A DNA stretch of 64,000 bases from Bradyrhizobium sp. SSBR45G (lineage in GTDB: Bacteria > Pseudomonadota > Alphaproteobacteria > Rhizobiales > Xanthobacteraceae), in contig NZ_BSCT01000006.1 of assembly GCF_030159255.1 (NCBI RefSeq), forward strand, positions 62,001 to 126,000, written 5' to 3'. The notes beneath the pieces are model-generated. The model searched no databases. It was not told the origin of the DNA and worked only from the letters and a program-made list of their open reading frames with translations. The translations under genes were made by a program, and so were the position numbers. How positions within the stretch are numbered: the stretch's first letter is position 1; every line of letters begins with the position of its first letter. Shown here in pieces: positions 36,566-45,773 of the stretch.

Positions 36566-37525
36566 ATGACAGATCAACAAACCAACACCTCGCCCGCGCT
36601 CAAAGTGGCCGTTCTCGGGGCCGGCGCGATGGGATCACTGTTCGGCGCCCTGCTGGCCGAAGGCGGCTCCGATGTGTGTCTGGTCGATATCAACCAAGCG
36701 CATCTCGATGCGGTGCATCGCGATGGCCTGCGGCTTGCGACGGACCATGGAGAGCGCCGGGTCCGTCTTCGCGTCGGGCGACCGGGAGACAATCTCGGGT
36801 CCCCCGACGTGGTTCTCGTTTTCACCAAGACCATGCACACCAGGGCTGCCCTGAGCGCTTCGCAAAACCTGATCATGGGGGGAGCGACCCTGGTCAGCAT
36901 GCAGAACGGGCTTGGCAATCTGGACATTCTCACCGAGTTCGCACCTGCGGAGCGCGTGATCGTCGGCATGACCACCTATCCCGCCGACTTCCACGGTCCT
37001 GGTGACGTGGGCTCGCACGGCCCAGGGAAAGTGCGGTTCATGTCCGCGGACGGGAAGCGGCATCCGCTGCTTCAACGACTGCAGGCCGCTTTCACGGCGG
37101 GGGGCGTCGATGCGGCTGTGGACCCCCGCGTCATGATCTCGATCTGGGAAAAGGTGGCGTTCAACGCGGCGATCAACAGCATCTGCGCGACCACCGGACG
37201 AACGGTCGGCGAGGTCGGCGCCAGTCCGGAGGGGCGGGCCTTGGTTCGCGAGGTCGTGGAGGAGGTGGCCGCCGTCGCGCACGCCGGCGGTATCGACGTC
37301 GATATCCAGGTCATTCATCATTCCACGGCGCATGCGCTGGATCACCATCGCCATCACAAGCCGTCGATGCTGCAGGACGTCCTGGCGGGGCGGGCGACGG
37401 AGATCGGGTCGATCAATGGGGCTGTTGTCGCCGAGGCGGTTCGGCTTGGGATGCAGGCGCCCGTGACAGAAACCTTGCTGAAGCTGGTTCGCATCGTAGA
37501 ACGGCCGCAGGCGACGGCGGCCTGA
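36566..37525 (+). CDS. Ketopantoate-reductase-family 2-hydroxyacid dehydrogenase
   Basis: A 319-residue ApbA/PanE-family protein. N-terminal dinucleotide motif VLGAGAMGSLFGALLAEGG, then TKTMHTRAAL, QNGLGN and the conserved Lys/Asn region EKVAFNAAINSICATTG. True ketopantoate reductases serve pantothenate synthesis, but D-mandelate dehydrogenases of enterococci and lactobacilli belong to the same family. Here the gene follows benzoylformate decarboxylase and benzaldehyde dehydrogenase, so oxidation of mandelate to benzoylformate is a reasonable proposal. The His-rich insert near 250-265 (HHSTAHALDHHRHH) is unusual. Confidence 0.8.
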   Translation: MTDQQTNTSPALKVAVLGAGAMGSLFGALLAEGGSDVCLVDINQAHLDAVHRDGLRLATDHGERRVRLRVGRPGDNLGSPDVVLVFTKTMHTRAALSASQNLIMGGATLVSMQNGLGNLDILTEFAPAERVIVGMTTYPADFHGPGDVGSHGPGKVRFMSADGKRHPLLQRLQAAFTAGGVDAAVDPRVMISIWEKVAFNAAINSICATTGRTVGEVGASPEGRALVREVVEEVAAVAHAGGIDVDIQVIHHSTAHALDHHRHHKPSMLQDVLAGRATEIGSINGAVVAEAVRLGMQAPVTETLLKLVRIVERPQATAA

Positions 37526-37792
37526 GCACGACAGCCGAAACCGGAACATGCCCGGAGAGAATTGTTGCGGGCGGCGTCAGCGGTTGTCTGGCGTCGACGA
37601 TGCTGCATGTCGACATGGCCGGAGTCCAGCTTGCCGATGTCGCAACACCCGATGAGCGCCGGGCTTCGGTCGATGTTGAGCTTGCCAATGTCGATGCCGT
37701 TGCCAAGGCCCACTTCATCCGTGGCTACCAATCCGTAGGGCAGCGCACATCCGAGCATCACCGCCTTGACTTCGCCGGCAGAGTCCAGCCGA

Positions 37793-38809
37793 TCAGGCGA
37801 GATCGATCGCCTTCGTCTCTGCACTTCGCTCCTTGGGATCCTCGGTGAACTTGACGGTGGTGTGGCGCGGATTGCGATTGACCATGAGGCGAACGACGTC
37901 GCCGCGGGAATAGTGACCGGACGGATCATAGGCGGCCTTCGCGATCGAGATCATCGACAGGTCGATGTCGGCATAGAGAATTCCCTCCTGATCCTGCGGC
38001 AGATGCGCGACCAAGGGTTGTCCGTCCGGTCCGAAGATCATCGAATATCCGCCGCCGGGTTTTCCGCCGTCCGCGTTCAGCAATGCCGTTTTCTCCGGAG
38101 TGTCGCACAGCATGTCGAACATGTCCTGGCCCGTGATGGCGCTCGCATGCAGGACGAAGCATCCGCCTTCGAGCGCATAGATCTGGCTCGCGGCGAGGTT
38201 CACTTCGTGTCCCAGGGCATAGGCTGTGCCGCGGTACAGCGTGAAGGACGGCCAGGATGCGACGTGGATCTGTTCGTGCATCGAATACATCGCATATTTC
38301 GACAGCGGTTGAATGTGCTCGGCGCAGCAGAGCGCGCCCAACCGTCCGATGCTGGTCTCGACGACCTGGAAATCCGAGCCGTCGCCCTCGCCAAACAGCG
38401 TCCGCTCGACATGAGTCGGCTTCAGCTTGCGACGCTTGAACAGAATTTGACCGGTGTCGCTGATGAGGGCCTGGCTGAGGTAGAGCGATCCCCCGTCGAT
38501 CTCCGAAAATCCCATGACGACGTTGATGTTCGCCTTGGCCGCAGCCGCGGCCAGCGCGACGAGTTCGGGACCGTCGGCCTTGAGCGAGTTCGCGTGATAG
38601 CGGGGAACGAACTGCATGCCCCACGCTGGCGTCCCCAGCCACAGCCACCAGGGATAGCCGGGGATCCAGACTTCGGGGAAAGCGAGGAGCTTGGCTCCGG
38701 TTGCGCCAGCCTGCTCAATGAAGCCGATTGCCTTCTCGACGCTTGCCTTCGCATTCATGAACACCGGCGCCGCCTGGACGACGCCAACCTTGAAAGCCGT
38801 CTGAGACAT
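37793..38809 (-). CDS. Nitrilase (probable aryl-hydroxynitrile/mandelonitrile type)
   Basis: A 338-residue nitrilase with a full catalytic set: Glu46 ([12 protein letters not shown]), Lys128 (RRKLKPT), Glu135 and Cys162 ([12 protein letters not shown]). It differs clearly from the Nit1C nitrilase (second Trp run, CAEH instead of CWEH). It is the last gene of the Liv-type transporter operon. A Bradyrhizobium nitrilase acting on mandelonitrile is described in the literature, and the nearby decarboxylase and dehydrogenases supply the rest of a mandelate route, so mandelonitrile to mandelate is the most likely reaction. Confidence 0.92.
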   Translation of the reverse strand: MSQTAFKVGVVQAAPVFMNAKASVEKAIGFIEQAGATGAKLLAFPEVWIPGYPWWLWLGTPAWGMQFVPRYHANSLKADGPELVALAAAAAKANINVVMGFSEIDGGSLYLSQALISDTGQILFKRRKLKPTHVERTLFGEGDGSDFQVVETSIGRLGALCCAEHIQPLSKYAMYSMHEQIHVASWPSFTLYRGTAYALGHEVNLAASQIYALEGGCFVLHASAITGQDMFDMLCDTPEKTALLNADGGKPGGGYSMIFGPDGQPLVAHLPQDQEGILYADIDLSMISIAKAAYDPSGHYSRGDVVRLMVNRNPRHTTVKFTEDPKERSAETKAIDLA

Positions 38810-38851
38810 TGGTCTTCCTTTCGATCGAATGTTCAGTTTCAGAGGTGAGCT

Positions 38852-39856
38852 TCAGAGGGGCGGCATGCTGCGCCTTACTCCGAGGAGGTCGATCGGCCAC
38901 CGTCGCGCGATGAGGCTCCAGGCACCGCCGGGCGCCACGACCATGGTCGCAATCGCCAGCATCCCCAGGCCGATCAGATACCAGGCGCCGTAGTCGGCGA
39001 AGACCTCTCGCAACAGGAAGTACAACACTGTTCCGACGAGCGGTCCCTCCAGCGTGCCGATGCCGCCGAGAACCGCGGTGAAGATCGCGATCGCCGTCCA
39101 GTTGAGCGAAAAGGTCGCATCGGGCGTCACCTGCAGGGTGTTCATGTAGGACACGGCGCCGGCGAGCCCGGTCATGGTCCCGGATATCAGCCATAGGCTC
39201 AGCTTTGCCCTGCGCACGGACACGCCGGACGCCAAGGCGGCGGCCTCGTTGTCCCGCACGCTCATCAGCGCCAGACCGAGCGGCCCGTGCAGAACGGTCG
39301 TGGCAATCGCCAGCGCGCCGAGACCGACAGCAAGAGCCGCCCAGTAGACGCCGGCGTTGCGTGTCCAGCGGTCGAAGTCACCGAGGGCCTCGAGCGGCAT
39401 TCCGGCTCCGGCGCCCAGCCAACTCGTATTGAGTGTCAGGATGTGGAGCATCTCTGCCAGGACCCAGGTCCCGACGGCGAAGTGCGCGCCGCTGAGGCGG
39501 AACATGGGCACCGAGCTGATCAGCGAGAACAGCGCCGAGACGAGCGCTGCGACCGGCAGGCAGAGCCACGGATTGAGGCCGAGCCAGTTCGACGAGGCAA
39601 ACAGTGCGTAGGCGCCGACGCCGACGAACATCTGGTGTCCGACCACGACCAGGCCGCCGTATCCGGCGAGCAGATTCCAGGCCATCGCGATTGCGAACAC
39701 CGTGAAGCCTTCTACGAGGAGACGCTGGGTGGCGAAGCTCGCGTACCAGGGCAGCGCAACGAGGACGGCGCAACCGATCAGAGCCATGGTGAGCGGAAGC
39801 ATCGCAGTCCGAAGCACGTTCGGGGCCGCGGGCATGATCGTGGGGGTATCGCTCAA
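38852..39856 (-). CDS. livM: Branched-chain-type ABC transporter permease LivM
   Basis: A 334-residue inner-membrane permease with eight to ten hydrophobic helices. The family segment AWNLLAGYGGLVVVGHQMFVG and the EAA-like loop SVRDNEAAALASGVSVRRAKL are present. It pairs with the LivH-type subunit encoded just upstream (4-bp overlap). The operon's other genes suggest the cargo is a nitrile, hydroxynitrile or aromatic acid rather than an amino acid. Confidence 0.92.
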   Translation of the reverse strand: MSDTPTIMPAAPNVLRTAMLPLTMALIGCAVLVALPWYASFATQRLLVEGFTVFAIAMAWNLLAGYGGLVVVGHQMFVGVGAYALFASSNWLGLNPWLCLPVAALVSALFSLISSVPMFRLSGAHFAVGTWVLAEMLHILTLNTSWLGAGAGMPLEALGDFDRWTRNAGVYWAALAVGLGALAIATTVLHGPLGLALMSVRDNEAAALASGVSVRRAKLSLWLISGTMTGLAGAVSYMNTLQVTPDATFSLNWTAIAIFTAVLGGIGTLEGPLVGTVLYFLLREVFADYGAWYLIGLGMLAIATMVVAPGGAWSLIARRWPIDLLGVRRSMPPL

Positions 39857-40719
39857 CGCTGAATCCTCCGAAACAAGCCTTCCGGACGCGCCAGCAGGGC
39901 CACGAGAAACACCAAATGGCCGAAGAACGGACCGAGTCCCGAGGAGATCTTGGCGCCGAACAATTGGGCGACCCCGATCACAACTCCCCCAATGAAGGTG
40001 CCCCAGATGTTGCCGAGGCCCCCGAGCACGACGGCCTCGAAGGAATACAGCAGCCGCTCGGGACCTGAGGTGGGGGCAAAGGGGGTGCGTATCCCGTAGA
40101 GCACCGCGGCCATCGCGATCACGGCGAGAATGAAGCCCGTGATCAGCGCATAGAAATTCCTGTCATCGACCCCGACCAGCCTTGCCGTCGCCGGATCGTC
40201 CGCCACGGCGCGGGCCTGCCGCCCGAGATGCGATCCGTTGATGAGCCAACTCGTCCCGGCAAATATGATCACGCTCACGACCGTCGAGAGCAGGGGCAGC
40301 AGCCCGATCGACACGCCGCCGAGATCGAATCCCCTGAGAGCGATGTCGCCGGCCTGAAGGCTTCGCGTGTCGGCCGAGAACGTCTCTTGCAGAAAGTTTT
40401 GCAACACGATTGAGAGGCCGAACGTCAGGAGCAGTGGAGATAGCGTCCCCTGGCCGACGACGCGATTGAGGAGGAGGCTTTGAAGCAGCATGCCGATGAC
40501 GAACATCAATGGAACGACGAGCATGAGCGACAGGAAAGGACCGATTCCAAACATTTGCATCACGACGCTGCAGAGATACGCGCCAAGGACGATCAGGTCG
40601 CCATGCGCAATGTTGATCATCCGCATGACGCCGAGGCTCAGGCTCAGACCAAGCCCGAACAGCGCATAGAGCGCGCCGAGCATCAGGCCGCCGATGAGTG
40701 TTTCGAGCGCGATCAGCAT
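39853..40719 (-). CDS. livH: Branched-chain-type ABC transporter permease LivH
   Basis: A 288-residue permease. It has the typical N-terminus GGLMLGALYALFGLGLSLSLGVMRMINIAHGD and the EAA-like loop VADDPATARLVGVDDRNFY. The start at ATG 40719 lies one base past the livF stop; a longer frame would run back into livF. Together with LivM it forms the membrane channel of the importer. Confidence 0.92.
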   Translation of the reverse strand: MLIALETLIGGLMLGALYALFGLGLSLSLGVMRMINIAHGDLIVLGAYLCSVVMQMFGIGPFLSLMLVVPLMFVIGMLLQSLLLNRVVGQGTLSPLLLTFGLSIVLQNFLQETFSADTRSLQAGDIALRGFDLGGVSIGLLPLLSTVVSVIIFAGTSWLINGSHLGRQARAVADDPATARLVGVDDRNFYALITGFILAVIAMAAVLYGIRTPFAPTSGPERLLYSFEAVVLGGLGNIWGTFIGGVVIGVAQLFGAKISSGLGPFFGHLVFLVALLARPEGLFRRIQR

Positions 40720-40720
40720 C

Positions 40721-41413
40721 TCACATTCCAAAGTAGGCTTGAGCGACGGCGGCATGGTCGGCATCGGCGGATTTGCCGGAGAGCGCGACGCGACCTTTCT
40801 GGATGCAGTAGAAGCGGCCGGACTCGGCCAGTGCCCGCGTCACGTTCTGCTCGACGAGCACGACCGCAAGACCATCGCCGCGTGCCCGGGACAGAAGTCC
40901 GTAGACGTCGTTGACCGCCAGCGGCGAGAGGCCCAGCGAGATTTCGTCGCAAAGCAGATAGTTGGGGTTGCAGACCAGTGCCCGCGAGATCGCGACGAGC
41001 TGCTGTTGACCGCCTGACAGCGCTGTCGATGGCCGGTGCTGGAATTCCTTCATAACCGGGAATTCCTGCATCAGCCGCGGTATCGTCCAAGGACCGGCGC
41101 GTCCGTTTCGCGCGGCGAGTTGCAGGTTTTCCAGCACAGTCAGGCTTCCGAAGAGACGGCGGCCCTCCGGGACCAAGGCGATGCCGCGTGCGAGTTGCTG
41201 CGGCTCGGTGTCGCCGCCGACATCGCGACCGTCGAGACGCACGCCATCGCGACGCACGCGCACTGCGCCGACGATCGTCTTGAGCAAAGTCGACTTGCCG
41301 GCGCCGTTGGAGCCGATGAGCGCCACTGTCTCGCCGGGAGAGATCGAGAAGCTCAGACCGAACAGCGCCTGGAAGAGTCCGTAATAGGCGTCGACGCTCT
41401 CAATGCTCAGCAT
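40721..41413 (-). CDS. livF: Branched-chain-type ABC transporter ATPase LivF
   Basis: A 230-residue cytoplasmic ATPase. Walker A is ALIGSNGAGKSTLLKTI, signature TALSGGQQQLVAISRAL, and the D-loop region LLCDEISLGLSPL, all diagnostic for LivF. It overlaps the livG stop by 14 bp, which suggests coupled translation. Confidence 0.93.
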   Translation of the reverse strand: MLSIESVDAYYGLFQALFGLSFSISPGETVALIGSNGAGKSTLLKTIVGAVRVRRDGVRLDGRDVGGDTEPQQLARGIALVPEGRRLFGSLTVLENLQLAARNGRAGPWTIPRLMQEFPVMKEFQHRPSTALSGGQQQLVAISRALVCNPNYLLCDEISLGLSPLAVNDVYGLLSRARGDGLAVVLVEQNVTRALAESGRFYCIQKGRVALSGKSADADHAAVAQAYFGM

Positions 41414-42143
41414 GCGTCAGCTCCTCGTCGATATCAGAGCCGAGATAGGTCTCGCGCACGGCGCGGTCCTGCATGACGGAGCCGGGATCTCCGTCACTCA
41501 GAAGCCTGCCGTCGGCAAGAACGACCAATCTGCCGGCTGCCGAAACCAGGGCGTGGACGAGGTGCTCAATCCACAGCACGGTGACTCCGCTCCGATGAAT
41601 GGAGACGACGAGCTGCAGCAGCTGGTTCATCTCTCCATCGGTGAGCCCGCCGGCGACTTCGTCGAGCAGAAGCAGCCGCGGCCGTGTAGCAATGGCCCGT
41701 GCAAGCTCCAGCCGCTTTCTCTGCAACAGCGTCAGCCTTGCCGCGAGTATATCGGCTGCGGCTTCGAGGCCGCAGCGTTCGATCGCGTCGCGCGCCAGGG
41801 CTTGCGCCTGGCGCCCGCGCAGCCCGGCGCCGAAAGTCGCGGCCACGAGCGCGTTCTCGTAGGCCGTCATCCCCTGGAACGGATGGGGTATCTGAAAGGT
41901 GCGCCCGATCCCTGCGCGGCACCGCTCGTCGGCCCCCAGCGCGGTGACGTCGAGCCCTCCCAGGACAACCGCGCCGGCGTCGCAGCGAAGCCCTCCCGAG
42001 ATGAGCCCGAACACCGTCGTCTTTCCGGCGCCATTGGGCCCGATCACGCCGACGAAATCTCCCTCCGCGACGGAGAGACTCAGATCCGGCACCACCATCA
42101 TGGCGCCGTATCGTTTGCTCACGTGACGAAGTTCGAGCAGCAT
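41400..42143 (-). CDS. livG: Branched-chain-type ABC transporter ATPase LivG
   Basis: A 247-residue ATPase with Walker A GVIGPNGAGKTTVFGLISG, the RTFQIPHPFQGMTAYENALVA segment typical of LivG, and Walker B RLLLLDEVAGGL. The signature motif is degenerate (TLLQRKRLELARAI), as in many LivG proteins. The start ATG 42143 was chosen because LivG proteins begin just before LRHVSKRYG; the frame extends upstream into the binding-protein gene. Confidence 0.92.
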   Translation of the reverse strand: MLLELRHVSKRYGAMMVVPDLSLSVAEGDFVGVIGPNGAGKTTVFGLISGGLRCDAGAVVLGGLDVTALGADERCRAGIGRTFQIPHPFQGMTAYENALVAATFGAGLRGRQAQALARDAIERCGLEAAADILAARLTLLQRKRLELARAIATRPRLLLLDEVAGGLTDGEMNQLLQLVVSIHRSGVTVLWIEHLVHALVSAAGRLVVLADGRLLSDGDPGSVMQDRAVRETYLGSDIDEELTHAEH

Positions 42144-42160
42144 CGGACCGCCTTCGAATG

Positions 42161-43465
42161 TCAGAGGATCTCGAACTTTCGCTGAACCGGGATTTCCGGC
42201 GCGGTCGCATTGTTGGTGATGTAGATGTCGGTCTTGCCGTTCTCGACCCGCCACTGGCCGCCCACGATGCGGATCTTGGACACGTTCTTGATGCCGCTGG
42301 CAGTGAAGTCCAGCCGCCCGATGATCGTGTCGAGCTTCATCGCCCGTGTTGCATCGGCGACCTTGGTCGGATCCTTCGGATTTCCGCTGTCCTTGAGCGC
42401 TTGAATGCCCGCTTCGAACAGCGCGTGGACGACGCCGATCGGCTGCGTCCAGGTGCGCTTCGTCGCCGCCTCGTAGCTATCGGCCAGTTGCCGCGCGGTC
42501 AGGCCGGTGAGGCTCGATTTGAAAGGGTAGGCCGGCGTCCACCAGATTTCCGTCGACATCCCGTTTGCGCTCGGACCGAGAGCTTCAACGGCTCCGGGAA
42601 ACAGCAGGGCCTTGGCGATCGTGGCAACCTTCGGCTTGAAGCCCATCTGCGCGGATTGCTTGACGAAGGACGCCCATTCCGGCGGATTGAACAGACCCGT
42701 CACGATCTCGACGTTCTCCTTCTTGAACGCCTGGATGAAGGTGGAAAAATCGTCCGCGCCGACTGGAAAGCGGCCGATGTCGACGATCTTGTAGCCAGCG
42801 GCGGCAAACGCAGCGGGCATCCCCATCTTGGCGTCGCCCATGGAATTGCCCGGGACGTCGTTGGTGAACAACGAGCCGACCACCTTGTTGGTCGGAACGT
42901 CCTTCCAAATATCCTGGTACACGGCGACGATGTCCTCGAGGCCCCAGAAGAAATGGAAGACGTTCTTGAAGCCTTTGGACGGGTCGCCCTTGAGCGGAAA
43001 TAGCCAGGCCTGCCAGGGGCCGACCGTGGAGATGCACGGCACGCCGTTGAGCTCGCATTGCTGCGACGCGTTCGGACCGATGGCGACTTGCGCCAGCATC
43101 AGATCGACGTTGTCCTTGTTGATCAGTTCTGCAGCGAGGTTGGACTGTCGATCGGGGTTGCTCTGGTCGTCGCGCGCCAAAATCTCGACCGCGTATGTCC
43201 TGCCGCCAATGGTAAGTCCATCCGACAGCGACTTGCGGACCTGGGCCAGGATGAAGTCGTCGGCTTCTGCAAACGGAGAGAATGGACCGGTCTTCGGGCT
43301 GATGTAGCCAATTCGAATGGTATCTTTGTTCGCCGCCCAGGCGAGGCTGTTGCGGCCGAGCGCCGCCATGGCCCCCGCGGCCGCCGCGACCTTCATGAAC
43401 CCACGCTTGCTCTGGTCGGGAAGCGGTTGCGAGCCGACGTCAGGTCCTTGGGTGTGCCTTGTCAT
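42161..43465 (-). CDS. Liv-type ABC transporter substrate-binding protein
   Basis: A 434-residue periplasmic binding protein of the LivJ/amide-urea type. A leader at about 20-45 (KRGFMKVAAAAGAMAALG) ends in LAWAAN. The mature part starts IRIGYISPKTGPFSPFAEAD, typical of type I binding proteins, with two alternating domains. The start ATG 43465 is preceded by ACGGAGAA; a second ATG at 43480 is possible. It is the first gene of the liv-nitrilase operon and divergent from an AraC regulator. Confidence 0.92.
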   Translation of the reverse strand: MTRHTQGPDVGSQPLPDQSKRGFMKVAAAAGAMAALGRNSLAWAANKDTIRIGYISPKTGPFSPFAEADDFILAQVRKSLSDGLTIGGRTYAVEILARDDQSNPDRQSNLAAELINKDNVDLMLAQVAIGPNASQQCELNGVPCISTVGPWQAWLFPLKGDPSKGFKNVFHFFWGLEDIVAVYQDIWKDVPTNKVVGSLFTNDVPGNSMGDAKMGMPAAFAAAGYKIVDIGRFPVGADDFSTFIQAFKKENVEIVTGLFNPPEWASFVKQSAQMGFKPKVATIAKALLFPGAVEALGPSANGMSTEIWWTPAYPFKSSLTGLTARQLADSYEAATKRTWTQPIGVVHALFEAGIQALKDSGNPKDPTKVADATRAMKLDTIIGRLDFTASGIKNVSKIRIVGGQWRVENGKTDIYITNNATAPEIPVQRKFEIL

Positions 43466-43534
43466 GAGATTCTCCGTCATGCTTTGGCCGGTAGGCCCGG
43501 CGGTGGCGCAGTATGGAGCGGTCCTTGAAGCCTC

Positions 43535-43571
43535 ACTTGGCTGGTTCGGCTTGAAAACTTGGCTGAATCGG
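43535..43571. promoter_or_regulatory. AraC-type direct-repeat operator before the liv-nitrilase operon
   Basis: ACTTGGCTGGTTCGG at 43535-43549 and ACTTGGCTGAATCGG at 43557-43571 agree at 13 of 15 positions, and their starts are 22 bp apart, that is two helical turns. This arrangement is typical of AraC/XylS activator sites. It lies between the AraC gene and the binding-protein gene. Confidence 0.6.
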
Positions 43572-43682
43572 TCCCCGGCAGGCCGAATGGCGCTAGAAGC
43601 GGGCATGGATCTTGCCTAAGCTGAGTAGCTGTCCCTGACGGTGGAGTACCCAGGCTCACAGGCAGATAGGCGTTGGCAGGCC

Positions 43683-44672
43683 ATGCAACCAAAGCAAGAG
43701 TGTCGGGCCCCAGAAGTCATCCACGCGACGACTGCAGGACTGTGCGAGCGCGACAGGTTCGATTATTGGCACGGCGTCGTCTGCAAGGCGATCGTCGATC
43801 TCGATCCGCAGCCCGTGGGGCGTGTCCGTTTCGATGCGTCGCTGAACAGCGTCATCACGGACCGTTTGGCGATCTCGCGCATTCGCGCTTCGGCTCACCG
43901 CGTTGCGCGTCTGCCCGCCGCAATCGCCCGTTCCGGGGACGAGACGCTCATCTTCAACTTCGTTGTTCGGGGCGAGGCGCTGGTCGAGCAGGATGGACGT
44001 ACCGTTCATCTGCGTGCTGGCGATGGCGCCGTCTGCGACGCAGAACGCCCCTATGGAATCCGCTTCGAAGAGCCCTTCGACGTAGCGTCGATTAGAATCC
44101 CCCGTTCGACCTTTGCCCAGAGCGCAACGCGAATTCATCGTGTCACTGCACTGAGTCTTGCGAAGATCAGTCAGCTCTGTCCGATGTTATTTGCCTACGC
44201 CGTGAGCTTCAGCGAGACGGCTTCGCTCCTCGGCGCGTCTTCATCGGAGAAGGTGTTTCAGAACTTCAGCGATCTGCTTCGCGCGGCCCTCGACGAAGCC
44301 GTGCTCGGCGTCCCCTTGCCGCTCTCGGAGTATCGAGCTGCGGCGCTGTTGCGCGTCAAGGACTACGTCGAACGGCATGCCGACGATCACCAGCTCGACG
44401 CGTCGCAGGTCGCGATCGCACTGAATTTATCTTCAAGGTACATCAATAAGCTGTTGGAGGCCGAAGGTCTCTCTCTGTCGCGGTACATCTGGCGGCGGCG
44501 CATCGAACGCGCGGCAACGTCGCTCGGCGATCCTCACTTGAAGGGCGAGACGGTGTCCGACATTGCGATGCGGCACGGGTTCAATGATCTCAGCCATTTC
44601 AGCCACGCGTTCCGCGATCGCTTCGGGATCTCTGCAAGAGATTATCGCGCCAGAGCAAAGGGAAGCCGCTGA
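43683..44672 (+). CDS. AraC-family regulator of the liv-nitrilase operon
   Basis: A 329-residue regulator. The N-terminal 200 residues match the AraC-binding-like domain of FeaR/NhhR-type regulators (ERDRFDYWHGVVCKAIVDL, VVRGEALVEQDGRTVHL). Two helix-turn-helix motifs are at the C-terminus (DASQVAIALNLSSRYINKL and TVSDIAMRHGFNDLSHFSHA). FeaR/NhhR-like regulators often control nitrile or aromatic amine catabolism. It is divergent from the transporter-nitrilase operon. ATG 43683 was preferred over GTG 43641. Confidence 0.88.
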   Translation: MQPKQECRAPEVIHATTAGLCERDRFDYWHGVVCKAIVDLDPQPVGRVRFDASLNSVITDRLAISRIRASAHRVARLPAAIARSGDETLIFNFVVRGEALVEQDGRTVHLRAGDGAVCDAERPYGIRFEEPFDVASIRIPRSTFAQSATRIHRVTALSLAKISQLCPMLFAYAVSFSETASLLGASSSEKVFQNFSDLLRAALDEAVLGVPLPLSEYRAAALLRVKDYVERHADDHQLDASQVAIALNLSSRYINKLLEAEGLSLSRYIWRRRIERAATSLGDPHLKGETVSDIAMRHGFNDLSHFSHAFRDRFGISARDYRARAKGSR

Positions 44673-44718
44673 AGGCTGCGTTGTGAGTTGGTCGAGCACA
44701 TGGCGCTGGTTGCACCTC

Positions 44719-45753
44719 CTATTTCGGGAGGAGCGTATGGGCAACATGGTTCGTGCCGCTCGGCCCCGCAATCTGGTCGCGCAAGGCGCGCGGTGTCGCC
44801 CCGAAGTGGGTCCTGATCGCGAACGAGAATGCGCTGGGCTCGGAATAGCCGAGGCGCCTCGAGATTTCCGAGAGCGACAAGTCGCGATCATTCATCAGCC
44901 GCAGGGCCTCGTCCATGCGCGCCGCCTCGACCAGCTTGCGAAAACTCGTGTTGACGTCGGTGAGCCGCCGTTGCAGCGTCCGCGTGCTCAAGCCCATCGA
45001 TCGCGCGACGTCTGCGCAAGTGACCCGGTCAAATCCCTTCGCGGTGACGTTGGCGACGACATGATCGACCAGCGTGTCGGCCCGCCCGCGTGTCTGCAGC
45101 GCAAGGTCGGCACGGCTGACGAGCGTTCGCAGCAGGTCCTGATCCGCACCGATCCACGGCTGGTCCAGATCCTGCGTCCTGAAGCAGATGCGGGGCTGGC
45201 CCGCTCCCAGAATCACGCGGCACTCGAAGTGCTGCTCGTAGCTCTTCTGCGCACGCTTGTCGGCGCCAGGAAGCGCGATACTCTCCGGGCGCAGGCGCGG
45301 TGCGGACCGGTAGAGCACATCGAGATAGCCCGCGAAGACGGAATCCATCTGAGCAGGATGCATGGAAACGGGGCCATCGTTGACCGTGTAGCTCAGTTGC
45401 GCAGTCCGTTTTGAAACGGTCAGTGAGAACTGGCCGGAATTGCTGATCAGACTCTGGTATCTGACCGTCGCCGCAAGCGCCTTCCTCAGCGAGGCGCTGT
45501 GGATGATGATCAGGCCTAGGATGTTCATCGCCTGCAGCGGTAGGGCTGCTCCAACCTTGAGGCCGAGCAGCGGATCTTTGCTCACCATCATGGCGTGGCG
45601 CCAGATGCGGCGCACCATCACCTGCTGCAGCTGCCTGGTCGGCGCGGTGCGATCGACCTGGGCGAGCCATGGTGCCAGTTCCCGCGGGCCGAGTCCCTGA
45701 TGCCTGAGCTCCTGCAGCATCGTCGAAATCCAGGACGAAATGACGGTCTGCAT
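44719..45753 (-). CDS. AraC-family regulator of the flavoprotein/CoA-ligase operon
   Basis: A 344-residue regulator with an N-terminal 'arabinose-binding-like' domain of the OruR/ArgR type (LGLKVGAALPLQAMNILGL, MHPAQMDSVFAGYLD) and a C-terminal double helix-turn-helix (TCADVARSMGLSTRTLQRRL and SLSEISRRLGYSEPSAFSFA). It faces the flavoprotein gene. In this subfamily effectors are often long-chain or alicyclic acids; here the effector is unknown. Confidence 0.88.
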   Translation of the reverse strand: MQTVISSWISTMLQELRHQGLGPRELAPWLAQVDRTAPTRQLQQVMVRRIWRHAMMVSKDPLLGLKVGAALPLQAMNILGLIIIHSASLRKALAATVRYQSLISNSGQFSLTVSKRTAQLSYTVNDGPVSMHPAQMDSVFAGYLDVLYRSAPRLRPESIALPGADKRAQKSYEQHFECRVILGAGQPRICFRTQDLDQPWIGADQDLLRTLVSRADLALQTRGRADTLVDHVVANVTAKGFDRVTCADVARSMGLSTRTLQRRLTDVNTSFRKLVEAARMDEALRLMNDRDLSLSEISRRLGYSEPSAFSFAIRTHFGATPRALRDQIAGPSGTNHVAHTLLPK

Positions 45754-45773
45754 GTGGCGGTCCGGGGCGGCAG

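Noticed and set aside
37526-37792. Possible gene between the two convergent units
   Set aside because: Frames on both strands are open but carry no motif, start signal or plausible composition; treated as a convergent intergenic region.
37766-38848. 360-codon plus-strand frame opposite the nitrilase
   Set aside because: The minus strand encodes a nitrilase with all catalytic residues; the plus frame is its shadow.
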